In this document: piece by piece, positions 35,823-43,274 of the stretch
Numbering within the stretch: the stretch's first letter is position 1
How the letters are laid out: each line of letters opens with the position of its first letter
From: Streptomyces sp. JJ36
Lineage (GTDB): Bacteria > Actinomycetota > Actinomycetes > Streptomycetales > Streptomycetaceae
Direction of reading: 5' to 3'
NCBI RefSeq assembly: GCF_021696945.1
Contig: NZ_JACYHE010000004.1
Coordinates: 62,001-126,000, forward strand
Length of the DNA stretch: 64,000 nt
Made by a program: the position numbers and the translations under genes
Notes under the pieces: model-generated
What the model saw: the letters and a program-made list of their open reading frames with translations, nothing else
Databases searched by the model: none
What the model was told of the DNA's origin: nothing

Positions 35823-36642
35823 GGTACTTCCCCTCCAAGGCGGACCGGATCATGTCCTTTGACATGTCCGGGGGCAGAGCGGCTGCCCGGAGCCGATCGT
35901 AGATGACTGCGTGTCGCCTGACCTCCGTCGGTTCTTCGAGAAGGTAGCCGTACTCCGAGCCCTCCATGTAAGCGACCTCGGTGTCGTCCGGCAACGTCAG
36001 CAGCGTGAGTGAGCCACCGAGGGAACCGTGCTCACCCTGGCCGAAAGGCAATACCTGCAAGGTGACCTGGCGCCTCTGAGCGGCCTCCAGTAGTCGCCTC
36101 AGCTGAGCACGCATTCCGGCCTGCCCACCGACCGGACGCATCAGTACCGATTCGTCGAGGACGACCCACAACTCGGTGTGTGCGGCAGCGGCCAACTGCC
36201 GCTGCCGTTCCATGCGTGCGGTGAGGCGCTCTTCCAGCTTCGCCCTGTCCTCATGTTCCGGGTAGACGCTCAACAGGGCCCGGGCGTAGCCCTCGGTCTG
36301 CACAAGACCGGGCACCACATGAGCCGCGTACTGTCGGATGCGCACTGCCCGTGCCGAGTACTCCATGAACTTCTGCGACCAGTCGGGGAACGCCTCGCGG
36401 TAGACGTACGGCCACAGGTCGATCAGCAGCCCGTCCGCCTCCAGCACCTCATCCAGAGCCCGCGCGAGCTCCCGCGTCGGGCGCGCTCCGGAGCACCGCT
36501 CCACCTGGGTGATCCGGGTGCTTACCACATGCGTCCTCGCGCCCAGCTCGGCCTGTGTCAGCCCGGCGGCCGTCCGCAGTCTGCGCACACGATTGCCGAA
36601 GAGCGCCGCCATCGAAGAAGTGGGGTCGATTTCCTTGGCCAT
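35698..36642 (-). CDS. XRE-family regulator with DUF5753 domain
   Basis: A 314-residue HTH regulator. The Cro/C1 HTH (about 14-70) reads 'RVRRLRTAAGLTQAELGAR', and the DUF5753 domain (about 95-275) has 'YAAHVVPGLVQTEGYARALL' and 'LQVLPFGQGEHGSLGGSLTLL'. Family members usually end close to 'SALEGKYRG', but here the frame runs about 40 Arg-rich residues further and overlaps the DUF397 gene. It forms a standard regulator, DUF397 and HATPase trio. Confidence 0.88.
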   Translation of the reverse strand: MAKEIDPTSSMAALFGNRVRRLRTAAGLTQAELGARTHVVSTRITQVERCSGARPTRELARALDEVLEADGLLIDLWPYVYREAFPDWSQKFMEYSARAVRIRQYAAHVVPGLVQTEGYARALLSVYPEHEDRAKLEERLTARMERQRQLAAAAHTELWVVLDESVLMRPVGGQAGMRAQLRRLLEAAQRRQVTLQVLPFGQGEHGSLGGSLTLLTLPDDTEVAYMEGSEYGYLLEEPTEVRRHAVIYDRLRAAALPPDMSKDMIRSALEGKYRGASIPSRAARRRLAQEQLQQSGRGRLRGGGRRVPRRRPRT

Positions 36643-36757
36643 GGGCTGACTTCGACTCCTTACCGCCGGAACGTTTAGCGCTGACCCTCTTTCCAGGATA
36701 CGTCCGGGAACCGATTCTCGACCACGGAACGTCACAACCCACTCACCAGGCGGAATC

Positions 36758-37330
36758 GTGCACCAGATCGACCCCACCACCGGATGGACGACACCCGTGC
36801 TCCAGAGCACCACCATGCCCGGCGACGGCCCGAGCGCGGCCGCACGTGGCGGCGCTCGACCGCACGCCGAACGGCACACCTTCGCCATGCGGTTCACCTC
36901 GTCGCCGCGGGGCTCCCGGCTCGCCCGGCGGCTGGCGGTGCAGCGCCTGGACGAGTGGGGGCACTCCCCCGACTCGGAGACGTCCTGCACCGCCGCCTCG
37001 ATCGTGGGAGAGCTCACCGCGAACGCCGTTCACCACGGCCGGGTCCCCGGGCGGGAGTTCGCGCTCCACCTTGCCTGCACACCCGGCGGCGTGCTCCGCA
37101 TCGAGGTGGCCGACGCCAACCCGACGCGCCCTCCGGCCCACCCGGCGCCGGCCGGGCTCGAGGACGAGTGCGGCCGCGGCCTGCTCCTGGTCGACCGCCT
37201 CGCCGACCGCTGGGGCTCCGCCCCGCGCGACCCGATCGGCAAGACGGTATGGGCGGAGCTGGAGACGGCCTCTTCTTCTCGTCACGACGCCACCGAAACG
37301 AGCCAGCCGGGACCAGAATGCGCGGACTGA
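36758..37330 (+). CDS. Anti-sigma-factor-like ATP-binding protein (HATPase_c_2)
   Basis: A 190-residue GHKL-type ATPase domain like RsbW/SpoIIAB. The N box 'SIVGELTANAVHHG' and G box 'CGRGLLLVDRLADRWG' are intact. The N-terminal 40 residues are low-complexity. GTG 36758 is preceded by AGGCGG; an ATG 54 nt downstream is an alternative. It is divergent from the XRE gene, the common arrangement for this trio. Such proteins bind sigma factors or act as accessory kinases; the partner is not identifiable. Confidence 0.88.
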   Translation: MHQIDPTTGWTTPVLQSTTMPGDGPSAAARGGARPHAERHTFAMRFTSSPRGSRLARRLAVQRLDEWGHSPDSETSCTAASIVGELTANAVHHGRVPGREFALHLACTPGGVLRIEVADANPTRPPAHPAPAGLEDECGRGLLLVDRLADRWGSAPRDPIGKTVWAELETASSSRHDATETSQPGPECAD

Positions 37331-37505
37331 AGGACCTGAAGAGACCGTTGCTGCACACCGGCCACGCTGGCCCCGGCGAGGAGAAGGGGCTGGTCAAACT
37401 GTTGGAGAACTACGTCCGCACTGGCGGACCGCCACCGAGGCGCCACAGTAGGCTACGGAGTGACCAGACGCCGCAACACACCATGTACCGGGGAGAAGGG
37501 CCAGC

Positions 37506-38061
37506 ATGGGGCAGGCCGCCAAGGCACCGTCGGGGACCAGGGACTTCCTGGCTGACGAAGTGCGCCGCCGGAAGGCAGCGTTCGACACACTCTCCCAGGT
37601 CTTCGAGAGCTTCGGGTTCGACCCACTGGAGACACCGGCTTTCGAGAACCTGGACGTCATCACCGGCAAGTACGGCGAAGAGGCGTCGAAACTCATCTTC
37701 AAGATCCTCAAGCGGGGGGTACACGAAGCCTCCGGGCAGCCCGACCTCGCACTGCGGTACGACCACACCGTGCCCCCTCGCCCGCCTCATCGGCGCTCAC
37801 GGCGCCAAGCTGCCGACGCCCTACAAGCGGTACGCCATCGGACCGGTATGGCGCGCAGACCGCCCGCAAGAGGGCCGCTTCCGGGAGTTCGTGCAGTGCG
37901 ACATCGACACCGTGGGATCGCACTCGCCACTCGCCGACGCGGAGATCGTCCTCGCGGTGGCGCGGTGCCTCGACGCCTTGGGCGTACACGATTTCACGTT
38001 CATGGTGAACTCTCGCAGGGCGCTGTACGCAGTCCCGGGTTCCCTTGGCGGACGCGGCTGA
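37506..38061 (+). pseudogene. hisS: Histidyl-tRNA synthetase, frameshifted and truncated
   Basis: The first 90 codons read as class II HisRS ('[20 protein letters not shown]', 'LRYDHTVP'). The frame then shifts at a five-C run (37773-37777), where four C would restore '[14 protein letters not shown]'. Motif 2 follows in the +1 frame ('[17 protein letters not shown]', 'VQCDIDTVG'), then similarity ends abruptly after '[12 protein letters not shown]', with a stop at 38061. Normal length is above 400 residues, so the catalytic core and anticodon domain are missing even if the shift is a sequencing error. It appears to be a second, decayed hisS copy. Confidence 0.85.
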
Positions 38062-38171
38062 ACGCGTACGCGACTTGCTGGAGCGGCCCTCGCAGTGACC
38101 TGGCGTAGGGCCGTCCGAGCAGCGGCCAGGCCGGATGCTCTGCGCTGCCGGGGACGATGTAGAGGCTCCTA

Positions 38172-38291
38172 GCCTTTCCGCGCGATCGGACAGCCCGCGG
38201 ACGGCTCCTCGGCTACGGAGTGCAGGTCGTGGGCGACAGTCCGTCCTTCGTCACAGACCGTGTCTGGTGGGACAAGTGGGCGGTGGCCTGA
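38172..38291 (+). pseudogene. Short 3' coding remnant
   Basis: An in-frame stretch ending in TGA at 38289-38291 encodes a Trp/Asp-rich tail ('GYGVQVVGDSPSFVTDRVWW' then 'DKWAVA') that looks like a real protein C-terminus. It has no start or body upstream. It lies just before the left copy of the 100-bp element. I cannot name the parent family. Confidence 0.3.
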
Positions 38292-38300
38292 CATGCCGGA

Positions 38301-38401
38301 GCCCTCTGGGGGGCTCCGGGGGCCACTGCCGCCATGTCGCTTCGGCGGAGGATCCAGTTGCCTGGTTCCGACCTGATCCCGGCAGCCCTCCAGAGGGCTC
38401 C
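38301..38401. repeat. 100-bp element with terminal inverted repeats, left copy
   Basis: It is about 93 percent identical to 42480-42579 (six substitutions and one indel). Its ends GCCCTCTGG and CCAGAGGGC are perfectly complementary (9 bp). A CCGCC/GGCGG hairpin lies inside. It occupies a 630-bp stretch (38062-38692) otherwise free of convincing genes. Confidence 0.88.
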
Positions 38402-38692
38402 ACGCCAACTCAACGTCACGGGGAGAATACCCTCCCGAGGACCCATGCAGTGTTCTCGCCACGAACCCTCGCATGATCACCCGGCAGGACCACCCGGTGC
38501 CGAAGAGCCGGGCCCCGGGGTCAGGCCCGGCACGATCGGTGCGGAGGTGAGGCGGTTGCCGGCTTGGTGCGTCCCGGGCGGGGCCCGCGCCGGCCCCGCG
38601 CAAGAACGGAACCGTCCCGTATCCAGCTCCCGAGCATCGACAGCCATGTGATCAGTGCACCTCGGCCCCCCGGGGAGTGGTTCGGGCGTAGG

Positions 38693-39412
38693 TCATGTGA
38701 GGTGCCCGAGGAGGACGGTGGTCGTCATGGGCGGCCCCGCGTCGTCGCCCTCGCCGTCGTCACGGATGGTCTTCACGGCGGCGACGGTGAACCCGGCCTC
38801 GGCGAGGAGCTTCTCCCACACCGGGGTGCCGAGGACCCATCGCTCCATGGTGGTGGGCGTTCCGTCGGCAGCGCGGGCCGTGATGCGCGCGGGGCGCACG
38901 TCCGTCTCGGGTGGGCTGCCGTCACGGTACCGGGCGAGCGTGGCGATCAGGAGCCTGCCGCCGGGCCGCAGGGCGGCCGCGACGGCCGGTAGCAGTAGGC
39001 GCGGGTCGGTGAAGTCGCACGCGCCGAACGCGGAGTAGCACACGTCCGCGCCGCCGGGGTGCTGTCGCAGGTAGGCGGTGGCGTCGGACTGGACGGGGAC
39101 GAGTCGGGGAATGTGCCCGTACCGGGCGCGGGCGCGTTCGTGCTGAGACGGTGAGGCGTCGACGGCGATGACGCGCGCCGGGGCGAGGCGTTCGGCGAGG
39201 TGTGCGGCCTGACGGCCGCTGCCGGCGCCGAGGTCGAGGACGACACGGCCGGTGACGTCGCCCAGGAGCTCGGCGCCGGGTCCGGTGCGCTGGTACCAGT
39301 CCCAGTACAGGCGGCCGGTAGCCCCTCGGCGCCGATCGCGGGAGAATCGGCCGGCGCCGTAGCCGTGCCACAAGTCGGAGTCTGCGGGTGGGGCAGGTGT
39401 CACCCGCCCCAT
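38693..39412 (-). CDS. Class I SAM-dependent methyltransferase
   Basis: A 239-residue cytosolic methyltransferase. Motif I 'VVLDLGAGSGRQAAHLAE', the acidic residue after strand 2 in 'VIAVDASPSQHERA', and post-motif 'LRPGGRLLIATLAR' are clear. The N-terminal 'DLWHGYGAGRFSRDRRRG' and the C-terminal 'KLLAEAGFTVAAVKTI' are typical of small-molecule methyltransferases. It lies between the two 100-bp repeats, next to remnants, so it belongs to the accessory segment. Substrate unknown. Confidence 0.85.
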   Translation of the reverse strand: MGRVTPAPPADSDLWHGYGAGRFSRDRRRGATGRLYWDWYQRTGPGAELLGDVTGRVVLDLGAGSGRQAAHLAERLAPARVIAVDASPSQHERARARYGHIPRLVPVQSDATAYLRQHPGGADVCYSAFGACDFTDPRLLLPAVAAALRPGGRLLIATLARYRDGSPPETDVRPARITARAADGTPTTMERWVLGTPVWEKLLAEAGFTVAAVKTIRDDGEGDDAGPPMTTTVLLGHLT

Positions 39413-39528
39413 CCTGCTGCGCCGTCACACGCAGGTGGGGCCCTTTTCGGGAGTACACCCGTACGTGCAACCCGGTCTCGCGCCGACGACCCCCGCCCAG
39501 GGGTGGGGGAAGGCGGGGGCTGGCTTCG

Positions 39529-39849
39529 ATGCAGGGACGGTCAGTGACCGTCCTCCCCAGGGCGGCAGGGCGTGCACTTGGAGCGGTCGGCCGGAGGCTG
39601 CACGAGGAGCAGTTTGCTACCGCGGAGCGACGGGGCCGCATGCACACGGACCTGGCGCGGACCTGGTGGCAATGGGGCAAGCCGGAGCAGACCGCAGAGG
39701 CGCTGCGCGCGGCCGTACGGGTATCACCCGGGGAGGTGCGTGATCGCCCCTCCATCCGCCTCATCGTGACCGAACTGGACAAGCGTCACGGCCACGTGCC
39801 GGGTGTGCGGCAGTTGGCCGCCGTTGCCCGGCCGCCCGGTGACCGCTGA
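39529..39849 (+). pseudogene. C-terminal remnant of an XRE/TPR-type regulator
   Basis: About 75 residues match the C-terminal helical repeat of large streptomycete XRE regulators: 'RMHTDLARTWWQWGKPEQTA', 'VSPGEVRDRPSIRLIVTELD' and 'VPGVRQLAAVA'. The HTH and most of the repeat domain are missing. A perfect 8-bp inverted repeat (39535-39553) lies at the 5' edge, near the breakpoint. It could be translated as a 107-codon frame, but I read it as a truncation product. Confidence 0.65.
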
Positions 39850-39982
39850 TGGTTCCCGTCTGCTGAGGGGAGGGCGCCGCTGCCGCACCGAAGGGCTCCG
39901 CGCCTGTGATTCGTGACGAGGCTCTCCGCATCCGGATGGTTCGCCATGCGGTGAGCGGGGCCGGGGGCCCGCATTGCCTTTC

Positions 39983-40017
39983 CTATCGAAAGACGATAGA
40001 TTTCGATCGTTGATCGA
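39983..40017 (+). promoter_or_regulatory. Two perfect palindromes upstream of DUF2975-HTH pair
   Basis: CTATCG-N5-CGATAG (39983-39999) and TCGATC-GTT-GATCGA (40003-40017) lie in an AT-rich island directly before the ribosome site AGGGAG. They are probable operators for the HTH protein encoded in the same operon. Confidence 0.6.
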
Positions 40018-40031
40018 GTGAGGGAGTGGCG

Positions 40032-40523
40032 ATGGGGAAGCTGACGGTGCTGGCGTTGCGTGCCGTGATCGCGGTGTTGCTGGCCGGCTCGGTGTTCTGC
40101 CAGACGGTGATGGCCGCGCTGCTGGCCGGCGATCTGAAGGACAGCCCGCTGGCGGACCGCGCCGTGCCGATCCTCGTGATCGTGTTCCTCGGCGTCGTGA
40201 CGGCTCAGATCGTCCTGGTGTGCGTGTGGCGGTTGGTGACGATGGTGCGACAGGGGACCGTGTTCTCCCACGACGCCTTCTGGTACGTACACCTGGTGAT
40301 CGGCGCCTTCACCGCCGCGGCGCTCCTGGTGTGCGCGCTCGGCGTCGTCCTGGCGCCCGGCGAGGCCGTGGCCCCCGGCATCGTGCTGCTGCTGGGCGGC
40401 GTCGCCCTCGCGGTCTTCGGGGTCGCGCTGATCGTGCTCGTGCTGCGGATGCTGCTCGCGCAGGCCGTCGCACGCGACGTGGAGGCGTCGCAGATGCGGG
40501 CCGAACTGGCCGAGGTGATCTGA
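40032..40523 (+). CDS. DUF2975 membrane protein
   Basis: A 163-residue protein with four membrane helices (about 5-28, 45-68, 90-112, 118-142) in the DUF2975 pattern. Its short loop 'VRQGTVFSHDAFWYVHLV' is typical of this family. DUF2975 genes are regularly paired with a tiny YozG-like HTH gene, as here. ATG 40032 has AGGGAG 5 nt upstream. The C-terminus 'DVEASQMRAELAEVI' overlaps the next start. It may sense a membrane signal for the HTH partner. Confidence 0.87.
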   Translation: MGKLTVLALRAVIAVLLAGSVFCQTVMAALLAGDLKDSPLADRAVPILVIVFLGVVTAQIVLVCVWRLVTMVRQGTVFSHDAFWYVHLVIGAFTAAALLVCALGVVLAPGEAVAPGIVLLLGGVALAVFGVALIVLVLRMLLAQAVARDVEASQMRAELAEVI

Positions 40524-40765
40524 TGCCGATCGTCGTCGACATCGACGTGATGCTGGCCAGACGGAAGATGTCCGTCGGCGAGCTGGCGGATCGTGTGGGC
40601 ATCACTCCCGCCAACCTGGCGGTGCTCAAGAACGGCCGCGCCAAGGCGGTCCGTTTCTCGACGCTCGCCGCCCTCTGCGAGGTGCTCGAGTGCCAGCCGG
40701 GGGACCTGCTGCGCTGGGAAGCCGAGGACCTGGCGGACGCAGTCGCCTCCGAGGGGCACCGCTAG
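40523..40765 (+). CDS. YozG-like Cro/C1 HTH regulator
   Basis: An 80-residue minimal XRE DNA-binding protein, almost all HTH: 'VDIDVMLARRKMSVGELADR', then 'GITPANLAVLKNGRAKAVRF' and 'LCEVLECQPGDLLRWE'. Its ATG overlaps the DUF2975 stop (TGATG), so the pair is translationally coupled. The palindromes upstream of the operon are the natural candidates for autoregulation. Confidence 0.9.
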   Translation: MPIVVDIDVMLARRKMSVGELADRVGITPANLAVLKNGRAKAVRFSTLAALCEVLECQPGDLLRWEAEDLADAVASEGHR

Positions 40766-40930
40766 GACGGCGCCCGGTCGGCCACCGGGAGCGGACCCGT
40801 GCCCGCACCGGCCCCCCTCCGCCCGAAGGCGACGAGGTCCGGGCGACGACCCCGCCACGCCGTCGGGCCCGGACTCCCACGCCCGCGCCCGGCGCGCTCC
40901 CGGCCCGGCGGGCACACGCCCGGCCCGGCG

Positions 40931-40974
40931 GGCGGCATCCCGTGGGGGATGCCGCCCGGCGGGCGGCATCCCCC
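40931..40974 (+). promoter_or_regulatory. Mutually exclusive hairpins (attenuator-like)
   Basis: Three complementary blocks lie in series. GGCGGCATCCC (40931-40941) pairs perfectly with GGGATGCCGCC (40946-40956). That second block can instead pair with a further GGCGGCATC copy (40962-40970) over a 10-bp stem with a 3-nt loop. The structures exclude each other. They lie about 55 nt before the FAD oxidoreductase start. Confidence 0.5.
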
Positions 40975-41027
40975 ACGCACTCGCGGGCCACCGCCGCGTG
41001 CCCACAACGGACCCCAGGAAACACCTC

Positions 41028-42185
41028 ATGAAGCAAGCCGACATCTCCCCTCCGCTCGGTGCCACGACACGCACCGACGTCCTGGTGGTCGGGGCCGGGC
41101 TGGCCGGTCTGCACACCGCCACCCTGCTGGCCCGGCAGGGCCACGACGTGATCCTGGCCGAACGGCGCACGAGTCTCGCCGCCGCCGTCCGCACCACCGG
41201 GATCTTCGTACGGAAGACTCTCGACGACTTCCCGCTGCCCGCCGAGCATCTCGGGCCGGCCATCCGGCGCGTGGTGCTCTACCCGCCCAGCCGTCGCCGC
41301 CCGGTGGACCTGGTCAGCCCCCGCGACGAGTACCGGGTGGGCGACATGGCGCCGCTCTACACGGCGGCGGCCGAGGCCGCGCGCGCCGCCGGGGTGCGGA
41401 CGGCCCTGGGCACCCGTTATGCGGGCCGGCAGGGCGGCACCTTCCACCTGGCCGGCCGCGACGGGCCCACGACGGTGCGGGCCCGGTTCGTCGTCGGGGC
41501 CGACGGCGCCCGTTCCACCGTCGCCCGCGACCTCGGGCTGGACCGCAACCACCACCTGCTGATCGGGGCGGAGGAGGTCTTCGCGCTGCCCGGGAGCGAC
41601 GAACCGCCCACCTTCCACTGCGTCCTCGACCCCGCGCTCGCCCCCGGCTACCTGGCCTGGGTGGTCAACGACGGGCGGCACGCCCATGTCGGCGTCGCGG
41701 GGTACGCCGACCGCTTCCCGGACGGGCTCCGCCGGGCCCTGGCGCGGTTCGGCGCCACGGCACCGGGTCTGGCCGGCGTGGACCGTCCCGCATCGGTGGA
41801 GCGGCGCGGCGGTCCCATACCCGTCGGCGGCATGCTGCGCCGGATCAGTTGCCCCGACGGGCTGCTGGTGGGCGACGCGGCCGGCGCGGTCTCCCCGCTC
41901 ACCGCGGGCGGACTCGACCCGTGCCTGCGCTTGTCGGAGCAGGCGGCCGGCGTCCTCGACGACGCGCTGCGGGCCGGGAGTCCGGACCCGCTGTCCGCCT
42001 ACGACGGGGCGGCGTTGCGGGCCCGCTTCCGGGGACGGCTCACGCTGCGCCGGGGCCTGGCCCACGTACGGACGCCGGCTGCCGCCACGGCGGCGTTCGC
42101 GCTGCTGCGCACGCCGTTCGGCCGGGCCGCGGCCGGCCGCATCCTCTTCGGCGACAGGTCGTTCCCCGAGCCCGCCCCGCAGTGA
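41028..42185 (+). CDS. FAD-dependent oxidoreductase (geranylgeranyl-reductase-like)
   Basis: A 385-residue flavoprotein of the PHBH/GGR fold. The N-terminal dinucleotide motif reads 'VLVVGAGLAGLHTATLLARQ', followed by Glu ('LAERR'). The second FAD motif is 'FVVGADGARSTVARDLGL' and the C-terminal FAD motif 'GLLVGDAAGAVSPLTAGGLD'. AGGAA lies 7 nt before the ATG. It is a single gene in the accessory region, with an attenuator-like hairpin pair upstream. The substrate could be an isoprenoid or aromatic; nothing nearby decides it. Confidence 0.87.
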   Translation: MKQADISPPLGATTRTDVLVVGAGLAGLHTATLLARQGHDVILAERRTSLAAAVRTTGIFVRKTLDDFPLPAEHLGPAIRRVVLYPPSRRRPVDLVSPRDEYRVGDMAPLYTAAAEAARAAGVRTALGTRYAGRQGGTFHLAGRDGPTTVRARFVVGADGARSTVARDLGLDRNHHLLIGAEEVFALPGSDEPPTFHCVLDPALAPGYLAWVVNDGRHAHVGVAGYADRFPDGLRRALARFGATAPGLAGVDRPASVERRGGPIPVGGMLRRISCPDGLLVGDAAGAVSPLTAGGLDPCLRLSEQAAGVLDDALRAGSPDPLSAYDGAALRARFRGRLTLRRGLAHVRTPAAATAAFALLRTPFGRAAAGRILFGDRSFPEPAPQ

Positions 42186-42338
42186 CCCCGCCCGACACGC
42201 TGCCGGGCGCGCGGCGCGAGGGCGGCTCCGGCCGGATGCCGCGCCGCACGGGCCCGCCGTACGCCCCGGAGACGAGCCCGGCGACCCGGGAGCGGCACGG
42301 TGCGGCACGGCACCGGCTGCGCCCGCCCGAGGGTGGAT

Positions 42339-42404
42339 TCAGGCGTGCTGGTACGCGACCAGGGAGATCCCGACGAAGTGGACCACGAAGGCGGCCGGTG
42401 TGAG
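42339..42404 (-). pseudogene. Copied 3' end of trhA
   Basis: The last 22 codons of trhA recur here with the stop ('AAFVVHFVGISLVAYQHA' versus Tyr for Phe in the intact gene). Most nucleotide differences are synonymous, so this copy came from a related functional gene rather than by recent local duplication. It forms a direct repeat with 43275-43340. The rest of 42186-42656 holds only this remnant and the 100-bp element. Confidence 0.85.
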
Positions 42405-42479
42405 GTTTCTCCCGGGATGACACCGGGACGTCCCTTGGTCTTGCACCAGCGATCCCGGGCGCTCACGAGACAGGCGAAA

Positions 42480-42579
42480 GCCCTCCGGGGGCTCCGGGGG
42501 CCGCTGCCGCCGTGTCGCTTCGGCGGAGGATCCAGTCGCCTGGTTCCGACCTGATCCCGGCAGCCCTCCGGAGGGTTCC
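42480..42579. repeat. 100-bp element with terminal inverted repeats, right copy
   Basis: Second copy of 38301-38401. Its ends read GCCCTCCGG and CCGGAGGGT. The T-to-C change in the left arm is matched by A-to-G in the right arm, so pairing is kept. It lies in direct orientation relative to the left copy, 4.2 kb away. Confidence 0.88.
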
Positions 42580-42656
42580 GTGCGCACTCGGCGCCACCGG
42601 CAGGCTACGCGCTGCCATGAAGGGGCGTGCGGGAGGAGAACGGCGTGCGGGGCCGC

Positions 42657-43223
42657 TCAGCGGCCCGCCGCTCGCGTACGGCGCGGGTAGGGGTGCCAGC
42701 CCACGGTGCTCACGGAGAAGCCGAGGGGCTCCGGCAGCGCCATCTCCTGGCCGAAGACCCCCTTGTCCGTCTCGACGTACTGGCTGCCGTCGAGTCGCAG
42801 GACGTGCCAGGTGGCGTCGTTGGGATCGACGATCACGTAGACGGGGATACCGGCGGCGGCGTAGCGGAGCCGCTTGTCGTCCCAGTCTCTCTTGATCGCC
42901 GTGGGTGTCGTGGAGACCGTCTCCACGACGCCGAGGACGATCTGCGGGGGCCAGTCGGCTTCGGCGTCATCGGCCGGCAGGTCCTCCGACCGGATGATCA
43001 CCGCGTCCGCACGGGGGCGGTAGTCGTCTGCGATCATCAGTCCGCGCTCTGCCCAGGCCTCGAAGGGCTCGGGCGTGTGCCGGACCAGGCTGCGCCCCGG
43101 CAGGTCGTGCACATGCCCGGGGTTGGCCTGCATGACGAGCTCGCCGTCCAGGAGTTCGACCCGGAGTCCGTCCGGGACGTCCATGTCGTGCCAGGCACGG
43201 ATGAGCGCGTGGGTGCTGTTCAC
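42657..43223 (-). CDS. Uma2-family (DUF820) putative nuclease
   Basis: A 188-residue PD-(D/E)xK-like protein. Visible motifs are 'DGLRVELLDGELVM', the acidic strand 'PRADAVIIRSEDLP', 'IVLGVVETVSTT' and the Lys-bearing 'DWDDKRLRYAAAGIPVYVIV'. Uma2 genes are numerous in streptomycetes and often accessory. Function is unproven despite the endonuclease label. It is enclosed by the direct repeat of the trhA 3' end. Confidence 0.85.
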   Translation of the reverse strand: MNSTHALIRAWHDMDVPDGLRVELLDGELVMQANPGHVHDLPGRSLVRHTPEPFEAWAERGLMIADDYRPRADAVIIRSEDLPADDAEADWPPQIVLGVVETVSTTPTAIKRDWDDKRLRYAAAGIPVYVIVDPNDATWHVLRLDGSQYVETDKGVFGQEMALPEPLGFSVSTVGWHPYPRRTRAAGR

Positions 43224-43274
43224 ATCGCCTCCCGCAGGGGACCGCCGCTGCTCTCAGGATATGTCGCAGCCGGC

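Noticed and set aside
38169..38603. 144-codon leftward frame over the left 100-bp element
   Set aside because: It crosses the repeat and its inverted ends, has no ribosome site or domain, and resembles shadow sequence.
38693..42185. Small natural-product gene cluster (methyltransferase plus FAD oxidoreductase)
   Set aside because: The genes are on different strands, separated by remnants and a regulator pair, with no core biosynthetic enzyme.
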